Below, piece after piece: positions 1 to 16,573 of a stretch of 64,000 nt of DNA; position 1 is the stretch's first letter; each line of letters opens with the position of its first letter. A program made the translations under genes and the position numbers. This DNA comes from Protonemura montana. Its lineage: Eukaryota > Arthropoda > Insecta > Plecoptera > Nemouridae. The stretch spans positions 10,075,860 to 10,139,859 of the forward strand of contig OX387604.1 of assembly GCA_947568835.1 (NCBI GenBank), read 5' to 3'. A model generated the notes under the pieces. That model saw only the letters and a list, made by a program, of their open reading frames with translations, was not told the DNA's origin and did not search any database.

Positions 1-3000
1 CTCCGCAGAATCAATCAAAGAAGGAGGAGAGTCATCTGGGGAAATAGGCTCATCATTAGGTGACTTGTTTGCCGATGAAAGCATCGATGAGATTAGTCCA
101 GTGGTTGTTGAGTTAGTTGCACCTACTGAGATAAAGATAGATGATGAGATAATCGAGGCTGATGAGACTAAGCCCCTTGATGGCATAGAGCCTGAATCAA
201 AAGTGCCCGATGAGGCACAAGAACCCACAGAAATATCGGAGGCTACTAAACTAGCGGTCATCGATGAGGGTAAAGAATTGGAGGAAATAAAAAAGCTTGA
301 CGAGGCCAAAGCAGATACACCAGATCAGGAGAATGAAGCATCTGTCGAACAACAACTCCCTGTTACGATCAAAGAATTTAAACAGGTGAAACAGTCTGAC
401 GAGATGGAAACTTCTGCCGAGCTGAAAGATTCCGATAAGATTAACCCGCAAGATATGATAAAAGAAGCGCCTGCAGTTGGTGACGCTGTAAATAAAGGTG
501 CATCTGATACCCACAAGCTGAGCTCTGAATTAGCATCAATCATTAAAGAGAAAGGGGAGGAAAAGGAAATTAAAGATGAGAGGGAAGATTCGGCAGAGAA
601 AGAAGATGGAGGAGAGGAAATAACGAGTGCAATAAGTTTACGTAAAATTGATTCGTTTGGCAGTGAAGACGGAGCCCAAGGATTTGATGAAGAGTACCTA
701 GCTCAGGAGTTTTTTTTTAACATCGATGAAAACCGCTTGAGTCGTTTACGCCGGCCTTCCATACACACAATCCGTTCAGTACAAACAATGACGAGCTCTG
801 AGGATGAAATGTTTACGGACTTGTATGATACTGCGTTTATTGATTTTGAAGTTTCCCGCAAAAGAAAGCTTGCCAAGTGGGAGGATATATTGGAAAAGCT
901 GGAGTCGGAAAGGAAAAACGAGGTGCAAAAAGGTGCCAAGTCAGAATTTTCCTCAGATTCTGACTCTGATGCTGATGCTGCTAATGAAGATCAGTTGGAC
1001 GAGTGGCTGGTCCCTGTGGACCCTGATTACAAACTGAAAGGCCCAAAACGAACATCACCCGACCGAATCCTTACGTCAAGCAAGCTTGATGCAGTAGAGA
1101 GCTGCGTTTGCCTGCGAAAAATCTTTCCTCAACCGAAAGGATTTGAATACAGCATAAAACCTACCCATTTCAATAGTGGTCTGCCTTTACCAGACTCTTC
1201 CAAACTCGCTCACAAGGTACCTCTAGAGAAAATTGCTTTACCAAAAGACTACAATACTGTCACAGTCAAGTTCCTTTTAGGAAAAGGAGAAATATACAAT
1301 AAAGCATATCAACGTTCTACAAAATTATTGGACGTTAGAATGAATTTGGCACGAATTTTCAAAATGCCATTTGCGATGATTATTCTTCAAAAGGATGGAA
1401 TCACGTTAGTAGATGAAGTGGTTCTCGAGACCTTTGGTATCATGCCGTGTGGAAGCGTTGAGCTTTCTTTGATATCTAAAGACCCCGTGGCCTACCCTTT
1501 AATTTATGACAACATTCTTGAGGAGATACCAGTTGCAGTGGAAGTGCCTGATGTGATCAACGTCACCATGCATTTATGTGGGTATTGCCAGGTAGTGTTA
1601 TGCATCTATTACTCATAGACAGAATAAAGCATCAACTAACTAATTTGATTTTTGCAGCAAATGGAGTCTACAAGGAGCTCATTGTGGAAATTTTTAATGA
1701 GGCAATTGAGAAGCCCTGGCTTGGAGGCTACCGTGACACAAAAACTCTTGTCGATTACCATCATGCTTTCTCGCAAACTCCGCCATTACCAAAGAAACGT
1801 ACGCGATAAAATTCATTTTCAAAATGTGGTCTGCCATTCTAAAACAAGTTTAACTTTCCGGTTGTTCTTCTAGCCAAATTTCACCGAGATACTCAGACAC
1901 CTAAGCCTCCCGTGACTCAATATCAGAATACTCCATATACAAAAGGCACTCAAATGTCGCGTGGTGACTACTTTGTTCCAAGTAATGAAGACAAGATAAT
2001 AACGTCACGGCCGTATATTCCATTTGATAACAAGGAAAGTTTCCTTAAAAAGGTACCTTCATTTATCAGCATTCAACAGCCAAAATGAAAAATATATAAG
2101 TGTAAAAAAAATATTTTTACTAACAGGCTGCCAATATTTCAAGTAAGCTATTTTGTTCTGAACGAAACAGTGTCATTCCAATTATTTCCTACAGGTAATT
2201 ACGATTCAACGATACGTCCGAGCTTGGCTGGTTCGAAAGCTGTTGAAGAAAATGAGCAAAATATACAAAGAGCAATTATCAAAAAAGGCAGACCTAAAGA
2301 GGCAAAAAGATATTGAATTGGAGCGTCTTCTAACTGGCAATGCTATTTGCAATATCTATCCTCGGTCACGACAAGACTTTTCGATTCTCTACAACATGGT
2401 TGAACGCTGGAGGCAAGGGGAGGTTAATAGGATTTCGCAGCTGAAAACAGAGGCACCCAAAAAGGCTGAATTCTGTTGTGTGCTAGAAAAAGAGATCCAT
2501 TTGTTAAATGCTATTGAAAAACATCGCATTGCTGTGAAAATCGACGTACTGGAAAAGAAAGAGACTGATTTTATGGAAAAGGTAATGTTTTACATTTTTA
2601 CATTACATGCTTCACAAATGTAACTATCCATGGCATATCAATATACTTGTAACTAATTCACACTGTCCAAATTTTTACTGAGAACTGTCCATAACAAAAA
2701 TGTTTTCAGAGTGCTCATCCTTTAACATGGGTAGGAGCTAAGGGAAAAGTGATATCAATGGCTACCATTGACACCCAGCGAGCTGCTGAACTTCGCGATC
2801 TGTACAATGAACTGTACACGTACGATGTAAATACTGAGCAACGGCTGAATGTGTTGATCAGTGTTAAGCACGCAGTAAGCTAAAAACATGCACAATGTAA
2901 TAAAACGTTGTCTTTGCTTTTTAAATGCTAATTTTGAATTTTGGCTACAGATTAAGACATTTTCTTGTGAAAATGCTCGATCGTTTGATATTGTTGCACT

Positions 3001-6000
3001 TATCGACCGAGAATGTGAAATGTTGAACCATGGGTTAAGAGGATCGCAGCTTGAGTATCTGCGCAAGCGGTTGGCTAAGGCATTTCGAGATTTCATGAAA
3101 GTACCAGAATTCAACCCAGAAGGTTCCAAGTATTTCTCTGAGGTATGCTTTTCTTAAATGCCATTATCGTACTTAGTGCTTGAATACAAATTTAAGTTGG
3201 TGTTCCTGTATTTTATTTAATATATTCTGATTGTTCTGGTATGATAGCAGCTTAACTTTGACTACATTTAGATGAAAGTGGCCACAAGTGGTGGGGTGGC
3301 CACAACTGGTCCGTCTACCCTTCTTGAATCTAACAACTTTTTCAAGAATTTAGTTTGAAGCATCTTTTACAATGATGATATTATGTGACTGGCTTATCAC
3401 TTCACCAGCAGCCTGGCCATTTGCACCATCTTATTCATATCCTTTCTAACTGAAACTATTGATTTGTAGGAGACCGCGTACTTGCTATCTCGTGAGAACA
3501 TGTATCGGTGCGCTAGATGTGATAGATACGTACAGCGTAACAAGTTTGTGAAGACAAACCGCATGAAATCAATCCAGCATTGCATCTCTTGTGGATGGCT
3601 GGAAACTGTCGGTGGAACTAGACTAGATCTATCACAGTACCGAACCATTATGAGAGCCCTTAGACGCGATGAAAAGAAACGGTGCTGTGCAGCATCAATT
3701 GCGTTCATCATGCAGGTAGGTTAGTGCAAAGTTGTGCAAATTATTGCTAGTAGACGACTTTTCCACTCAGCAGTACCCTTGCCGAGTGTTGAATTTTTTC
3801 CAAACCTTTCCTACACAATTTCCAGGCATGATTTTTTTTTACCCTGCCTCTCATTCATTTTTATCCTTCCAGCTAACTCTTTTCATATTTTTTTTTATGT
3901 CATTGCTCTATACATTTTCATTGAGCATTTGTCCTGTAGAGTTTTTAAGTTTTTAATTTTTACTATTTCTGTGAAGCTTTTAAAATTGTGTTCCATTGTT
4001 GTAAGGCTCTCCTCGTCAGTACCCTCATATCTCAACAGTCTTTTCAAATCATTCCTCATGCTATCTTTATTTCCAATGTCTTACTCTTTCTAAGGTATAG
4101 GCATAGTATGAAATTAATACCTAGTCCCAGTTGTTTGTTTGACATTGTGTATTTTGGTTGAATTTTAGGAAGAAGATTTTTATTTTCTGATAAGCAACAT
4201 TTGGCATGGAAAATCTCCAATCAGCGAGTTGGGTTATCTGCCTGATCTTCGCTTATGTCGGTGGGACATAGCTTCCGATTGGTCTCCATGGAACTGCATT
4301 TTACTCAGCAACATAGAAATGCATGCCCACATGCACTTGAGAAGCCCAGAGCTAGTAAGTACTTAGGAATAAAAAGTTCTTATGTTTCTGTTACATTTTG
4401 CTCTTCCAAATAAAGATGTCCACACAGTGGCGTAACTAAGAACCCCCCCACCCCAGGAAGAGTTTTGAGCAAAAAATGTAACAGTTCTAATGTTTCTGTA
4501 TTGCACACACTATTGTACGTTCACTTGCGAGTGCTGAAAAAGATACCTGGGAAAAATTAATCGTGATCATGGGCAGCGATCCAATGTAAAAAATTACGTA
4601 TAGATGTTTCCAGTCACGAATTCCATTCGCCCCAGGGCAAATGGAACTTTTTGGAATGCGTCTTTTTATTTAACAGATACTTGTCTTTTTTTTCTGTCAG
4701 CATAAAGCCAGCAAGGTTGGCAATACCCGACATCAAGTGCAAGTGATTAGCTAAGCCCAGTTTGGAATTTTCTTTCATAGAAGCTAGCAGAAAAGCATCA
4801 TTTTAACTCAGTACAAGTAAGAAAATGCCCCGAAGTACATCATGGGCTCTTGTCAACAAGGACATTTTTCTTATGGGCACCAACGATATCCGGGTAATGT
4901 TTGCAAGCATTTGGATTATTCATTATTTCTTCGTTTCGGGAAATTTGGGCGGTATCGGCATGACGAGAACGCAAATAGTTCAGTCTCATACGCATTCTGA
5001 GACAGCTAAAAGAAGGCTACATCTGCAGAGATATTCACATCAAAGTAAAAGAATGATAGATTTAATATCAAAGGGACCGCATACTACACTTTACATGGGA
5101 GAAAATGAAACAAGACAGCTTGTGCCAAATTTCATTGAGAATAACTGAAACTTGGATTATAATTAATTAACCTCCGCATTTAATAAGTATAATCTAATCT
5201 ATTTTGCACGTCAGACAAATTCCCAGTGTTCTTAAAAGTTTCTTTCAGCACTGCCAAACTATCGCTCCCAAACAGTACTGCGAAACTCGAACCAGTAGAC
5301 ACGAAAAAGCTGCGAAGATTAGGAAGTTATTTCACTTTCTCGTTATGGTCACATTTAATACACCTTTTTGGGCACCGAGGTTGCCCCGCGGTGGCTGTCG
5401 TCAGCCACCTGAGCCCACTGACCAATGACGACTTAACTTCTTACCTGTGTTCTTATTATATTGTGTAAATGCATTTTTTCCCACGATTGGGAAAATATGA
5501 TACCTTACACCCGCAGAAATAACACAAATTTGGTTATTTGCGCTGCCAACGAGTGAGGGAATAGCGTTGAGTGTGAAATCTACGTACTAAGCGGCAGTAG
5601 CAACGTAGTAACTATGTAACCATTACGAGGAGTACGATAGTCCCACAGCTTCAATGAGGTAGTGCGAGTGCCTGAAATGCCACTAAGAACTTTAAGATAA
5701 TTTTGGCAAACAACAAATCAATTTGACGTGGGTCGTCGGCACGGGCTCATGGGCTGGCGCAAGTACAGCTCGCGCCCCCGTTATTCTATCCTGGGCACCT
5801 CCATCAGAAAAAACCTCTGGGCCTGGGGGCGGTCGCCCCGCCTGCCCTACCAGTAGTTACGCCACTGTGTCCACATCAGTGAAGTGGATGGGGCACAGGC
5901 TGTAACCAAGCATTCACAAGACCTTCAGTGTTTCAGTTCCAAAATTACAGTTGAATCAAAAATTATTTTTCAGCTTTGAAGCTGAAGTTATTGGCAATAA

Positions 6001-6683
6001 AAATAAACTTATCTCCCAATCTTGATATCTCCAACGCAACTAGTCATCAAAGTCATCAAAAAGGACGAGTCTTGGATTTAAAAAGCTAACAGACACCTTG
6101 ATAGAAGATAATGGAAATAATTTAACAGTAGACATTTTTTTTACTATGGAGATAAAGTATACTTAATAAGAGAAAGGTAGAAAGAAGAATAGAGGGGTCT
6201 CCTAAAAATGATACGCTGAAGGGTTTTGAGTTATTTTTGTATATCCAAAAATTTGAATTTGCATGACGAAAGTGTGTCCTAAAATAGTAAACAAACTAAT
6301 TCTTAGTGATCTATCCTCATTTCACTGAGCAAGGCATTTACTGATAAGAAAATTGGTTTATCAGAATGAGTTTTAGGTCCACCAATCGAATGTGACTTGA
6401 TCTATGCTCAACTTACCACCATATCATAACTGTACAATTGTAAGAGAAACTTAAAATAAATAAATAAATGTACCCTTCTTCCCTATTCTGTCACTATAAC
6501 AACAAAAACCAGATTTGAACATTTTTCGATGGTACTAATTAATAGTCCAGAAGTTTACAGTATTTAATTTCCAACTTTTGTCTTTTGCAGGCATACAGCT
6601 CCTCGTTTGTAGCTGACGTAACTAAGAAACACCAAATTGCTCTCTTGCATTTCAAGACAATTATGGAAATTGAGAATCTCTAG
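1..6683 (+). CDS. IQUB: IQ motif and ubiquitin-like domain protein (IQUB), 5' partial
   Basis: IQUB is a protein of motile-cilium axonemes, associated with radial spokes. The coding frame is open from base 1, so the start lies upstream. Exons by phase and splice sites: <1-1577, 1658-1798, 1874-2052, 2195-2581, 2710-2874, 2951-3142, 3470-3715, 4169-4354, 6591-6683. The first 700 bases encode a Glu/Lys-rich acidic tail. A ubiquitin-like fold follows at about 1255-1480 (NTVTVKFLLGKGE, ending GSVELSLIS). An IQ calmodulin-binding motif (IQRYVRAWLVRK) opens the exon at 2195. A Cys-pair module at about 3500-3600 (YRCARCDRY, then HCISCG) and the downstream RWDIASDWSPWNCILL segment match the C-terminal half of the family. 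The last exon encodes only 31 codons with the stop and is followed by decayed copies of itself. The family call rests on domain order and C-terminal similarity. Confidence 0.9.
4425..5867. mobile_element. Non-autonomous hAT-type DNA transposon in the last IQUB intron
   Basis: The ends are perfect 14-base inverted repeats, CAGTGGCGTAACTA at 4425-4438 and its reverse complement at 5854-5867. An identical 8-base direct repeat, TGTCCACA, flanks the element at 4417-4424 and 5868-5875. An 8-base target duplication with a CAGTGGCG-type terminus is the hallmark of hAT elements. I see no transposase reading frame inside; the 107-codon frame at 4825-5148 resembles nothing. The intact target duplication implies a fairly recent insertion. 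Confidence 0.88.
5868..6590. other. Remainder of last IQUB intron
   Basis: AT-rich sequence with a short TAAA run near 6454-6470. I see no gene, RNA or further element here. Confidence 0.6.
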
Positions 6684-7026
6684 AGTGCTGCTGTATTTTT
6701 TTATTAATTCATTTGTAGCCAATTGATTAAGAAACACCTAAACGCTCTCTTACATTCCAAGATGATTATGGATTTTGTGAATCTCTACATTGCTGCTCAA
6801 TTTTTTTTATTAATTTGTTTGTGGCTGATTAAACTAAGAAACACCAAATTTCTTTCTTGCATTTGAATGCCATTATGTATTTTGAGAATCTCTAAATTAG
6901 ACTTTGTAATTGATTCATCTTTTGTAGCGAATTTCCTAAGAAACTCCATATCACTCTCTTGCATATCAAGACCATTATGGATTTTGATAATTTTTCAATT
7001 GCTCCTCTATTTTGTGATTAATCAGT
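6604..7026 (+). repeat. Four tandem copies of the IQUB terminal exon, three of them decayed
   Basis: The unit is about 106 bases. Copy 1 (6604-6710) contains most of the live terminal exon. Copies 2 (6711-6816), 3 (6817-6919) and 4 (6920-7026) follow without gaps. Each has the anchors TTTGTAGC or TTTGTGGC, AAGAAAC, CTCTCTT or CTTTCTT, and ATTATGGA or ATTATGTA in the same order, then a T-rich spacer ending in ATTAAT or similar. Copies 2-4 carry early stops (for example GCCAATTGA in copy 2) and no good splice acceptor, so they look like non-coding remnants inside the 3' UTR. Confidence 0.85.
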
Positions 7027-7088
7027 CGCTTAACTTGGAATATGAAAATTCAATGTATTTTTAAGGATCACCTTGTATTGGGTAAACT

Positions 7089-7094
7089 AATAAA
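7089..7094 (+). terminator. Candidate poly(A) signal for IQUB
   Basis: AATAAA about 406 bases after the IQUB stop and about 250 bases before the next gene's start codon. It would place the whole terminal-exon repeat array in the 3' UTR. It is the first canonical hexamer I see downstream of the stop. Confidence 0.5.
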
Positions 7095-7340
7095 GCGCAG
7101 TTCTTGTTTATATTGTTGTTTCTGTCTATATGCAAGTCGTTCATAGCCCAATATCATTGTTTCAAATATTGTTGCTATTGGGAGTACTAACACGTGGAGC
7201 GCTCTCTGATCCATATTGCCAGTTAAATCTAGTTGTCCTGCAAGGCGTACTGCCAGTGTCGGTTTGCATAGTAGTTTGGTAGTCATCGGGTTGTCGGTTG
7301 GCTCTTGCTTTGCCAGACTGAAATATCAATTCGGCTCAAA

Positions 7341-12868
<5,528 letters not shown>

Positions 12869-14411
12869 GAAATTGCATGCACTCTTAGACTGGCGAGTAC
12901 TTACGTAATCACAGATTTAAACCACAAAATTCAATCGCATTAATAGTTCCTAAGTAAAAATTCCCAATCTACCATTTAGACGTACTAGTTAGGCTGTTTT
13001 TTCTATGGTGTGAGCTAAAGACGTAATGTTATCTTTGTATCAGATAGAACATCGAGTATATTTTTGCTTATTTCAATATCAACTTCCATTAGACCTTAGG
13101 TTTTTGTTTTGATTTGTTTGCTACAATGCAAAATTCCTTTTGAGTATTTCTCTTGCAAGATGCTCTTCAAAACCAAAAAATATTCTGACTACGATTTGTT
13201 AGCCTCCGGCTTTCAGGAGTAGGGGTTGTGAGGACTTGCTTAGCACAGGCAGATACATGTATAAGTGGGTAGTAATAAACAATCAAAAATTGTTGTATTG
13301 TTCTCACTTATTTATTAAAAAATCTTTTCGAGATTTTAGAACTTCAGCATTACAACGTTTGTACCTTATTTGTGAATATCGGTTACGTGTATATTACACT
13401 TCTTGCACTAGTTATAGACTGCATTCTGTAAATACTTGTAATATTCAACACAGTATTTGTAACAATTGAACATTTTTGTGCAGCTAGGTATAATTGAACA
13501 GTAATTGTTTGACATTACAATAACATTCCCTACAAATAGGAGTTCATATTAAACCTCAAGTTTCACTTTACTTCAATCAAAACATTCAAGTGATCAAATT
13601 CTGATCAGTATTTTATTTAATTAGGTTTTACTGCCATCTCCTCACGATGTGCTTAACCTACCTCCTTCGACGGTAGCACTGTTTTTGAGAACCTGAAATT
13701 CTATTAATATTAGATGTGATGTAACTTTCAAGCAGTAGAGTTAACAACCATTCTAGTTAGCTGTTTTGTCAGTCTCTCAACCAAATTATCTTAAAACTGG
13801 AACTTAACAATGTTAGAGTAAATTCTTAAAATTACAAAATGTATTATAGCTGTGAGTTGTTTGTATTTAAAACCAGTCTTTTAATGGAAACTTTGGGCAT
13901 TATGCTACTTTTTTTTTTTCAATTGCAAAATTTTAATAGTATTATCAGAATGTAAACTATACAGTAAGCAACCAGAATGTCAATTTGCTATATCATTGGT
14001 TCTAGATTAGCTGTTCCACTAAGGCTGTTCATTAAATTCTGGATTACACAAATTATGGAGTGTGGGCTAAATTCTTAAATACCTCTTGTTAAAAAAAAAA
14101 TGGTTATTCACCAGTACTTCAAGCACGACTAGTATGATGCGAACCGTATTGACTAGAATTAGCAGAGGAGCTTAATGCTAACATGAATAATATTTAAGAC
14201 TTGACTAAATGGACGGAAATGGTACACGACCAGTCTGGAAATCACATGCGCGTTTGCATAAAGGCATTCTTTGAAAGTGGTAAATACTAATTGAAAATAA
14301 ATGCTATATTATACATTATACTGTAAAAACTTCTTGGTTGTCTGAGCTATTGACTACTTTGCATTTTTATATGCAGTTTTGTTTTCTTACGTTCATGTTG
14401 AAACAACAATA
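12869..14411. other. Convergent 3' regions of synaptophysin (+) and ARL6 (-)
   Basis: No coding feature. AATAAA at 13274-13279 on the plus strand is the likely synaptophysin poly(A) signal, about 406 bases after its stop. On the minus strand AATAAA lies at 13612-13617 and again at 13311-13316, either of which could serve ARL6. The two 3' ends would then abut or overlap. Confidence 0.5.
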
Positions 14412-15227
14412 TTATTTCTTGACTATAAGTTCTCTTATTTGCTGGGTTAACCACTCGACACCCTCCTGAAGACCATCTCCTGTAAGAGCATTACTTGCGC
14501 AAATATGCCACGGTTTGTCCAGTATCCTATCCAAACCAAGGCCGGCTGCAATCTTCACACCTGACAGAGCCTCGCGAAGGTCCATCTTGTTGGCAAAGAA
14601 GAGGATTGGTATTCTGCGTCCGGAGACATCTGGGTGTTGAAGCAACAGATCCAACTCTTCTCGAACTACTACTAAACGCAATCGGTCACTGCTATCAACA
14701 ACAAATATGACTCCTTGGCAATCTTTATAATAATTTTCCCAGAGATCTCTGTACCTTCCTTGACCAGACATATCAAATGCAGTGAATCCAACATTTTGAT
14801 CTGGAACAAAAGGTGTTATCAAATATAAGTAGCGATGGAGAAAGTGGAAAGTTTTCAGTCGGATTGCAGCAAACAATCGAATTCAAACAACAACTACATC
14901 CTAAAAAGACGTCGCTGCACGTGTTTCCAGACCCTTATCGACTCAAAATTGCACAAGGAATGCAACAATACCAACAAAAAGACGACCCGACAAGAATTAG
15001 CCGTGCGGCGGTATACCACATTATTACCCAAGAAGGGTTTTATACATACTTTTAAATTTTTCTATGTTAAACCCTATGGTGGGAACAATTTCAGTAACCC
15101 TGTCCTCTTCACTCTTGAAATGGTTTATGACGGTTGACTTTCCACTGTTATTTAGACCTACGACAAGAACATTGACTTCCTTTTTTCTAAATCCTACAAA
15201 ATTGACCAACTTGTCCCACAATCCCAT
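14412..15227 (-). CDS. ARL6: ARF-like GTPase 6 (Bardet-Biedl syndrome protein 3)
   Basis: ARL6-GTP recruits the BBSome coat to membranes at the base of the cilium. Two exons on the minus strand, 15227-15050 and 14800-14412, encode 188 residues; human ARL6 has 186. The donor is AAAA|gtatgt and the acceptor ttccag|AT, and the join gives [15 protein letters not shown] with no gap against the family. The short N-terminal helix ([18 protein letters not shown]) and P-loop GLNNSGKS (24-31) are present. So are switch I with PTIGF (T50), the ARL6-specific switch [14 protein letters not shown] in place of the usual WDxGGQ, NKMD for guanine recognition, and the family-typical KPWHICAS. Only one intron remains, fewer than in the neighbouring genes. 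The assignment is very secure because DMSGQGRYR separates ARL6 from other ARLs. Confidence 0.97.
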
Positions 15228-16573
15228 TATTTCGACGAAATTATTGTTTTTGTTTATGTAAAGCTTTAGGTTAAGGCATCCAGCTGATCTGTCAGTCTGC
15301 TGTCAGACGGCCGTCTTTGGCTTGGCCGTAGCCAGTCCCCTCTTCCTTTTTAAGAGAAATCTGATCTATTCGCACAGTTTTGTGCAGTCTTTTTCCATCA
15401 TATTTTTAATTTAATTTTTGAAGTTAAAATTTTGACTAAAAGACTAAATATTTTTAATTCATGCATTTTTAAATAACTTCAGCAAGTTTGCACAAATTGT
15501 TTTTATAAATAACCGAATAATAATCCGGTGAGAGTATGGTCGTGCGAATAAAAACTTCCTCTAAACTCCGTGTGTGTGTCATGGCCACCCGAGCGTTTCG
15601 TAATTTGTAATGATTACATATTTTCTCTTCGGCTAGAAGTGGCCGATGTCTTTCTTAAAGACATAGTGCTTTCTCAAAAAGATTAGAAATGTGTATCAGT
15701 CCATGGTTGCAACATGGCTGGGTGTTTCAATATGTCTAATTCATCGATAATTCTGTCTTATTTCAAGGAATGTGGCATACCTGTGGTATGATAATAAAAA
15801 AGTAAGTCATTGTCTGTCATTGATATTATTGTAGTTTCAATTGAAAACAAATATAATTATTTGGACTAGATTTAGAATATAAACATATAATAAACCTCGC
15901 TAAATGTCAGATTTGTTTATCTGAGTATTGAAAAGTGTGTGGAACGCTCTTTTTTTGGGTGGCACCTGAGACATTTTTGAGTACTGAAAATTGTATAACA
16001 GGTGGTTTCTATAACAATTGCAGTTTCCTCTCATTGTTTTTAAATAATACCAAATCATGGGTGGCTAGTGGTAATTGCACAATTTTGTTGTCCTGCCTGT
16101 TGTTGCTGCAATATTTTGACAGCTTACACAGTTTAACTAAATTATCTATGATCATTATTGGGTTCTGTGTTTCTATTGCTTGTTTAAAGATATCAAATGG
16201 AGATAACACCATACTCATACCATAAGATAAGATATAAGTGCATGTTTCATAGAATGATGCCAGAATTTTATGATCCTCTAGCTTATAATGTGAGTTTAGG
16301 TGGAGTTGTCTTGACGACCTGCCCCAAACCTCTTGGTAGGTAGTTCCTTAAAAAACTTCAAATTTACGTGCAGTAATAAAAATGCATTTTTTTTATTAGA
16401 GTGGATACTTGCTGAGCTTCCGTGAGATGATCAAAAGCCTGCGAAATAAATAAATAAATAGTTTTGTCTCAGTTTTTAATGGCCATAGTGAGCATGCTCA
16501 GCGATTGGAAGCTGATTGCTATTCTTAGTGCTATAAATAGACGTCTAGATGATTTGTTTTATTAAGATTTTAA
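15228..16573. promoter_or_regulatory. Divergent intergenic region between ARL6 (-) and RhoGAP (+)
   Basis: About 1.35 kb separates the two start codons, which point away from each other, so both promoters must lie here or be shared. The part near ARL6 (15240-15350) is the least AT-rich and contains GACGGCCGTC. A short AAATAAATAAATAAAT run lies at about 16444-16460. I see no open frame with coding character. Confidence 0.4.

Noticed and set aside
4825..5148. 107-codon frame inside the first hAT element as a transposase
   Set aside because: No hAT motifs; the element is non-autonomous.
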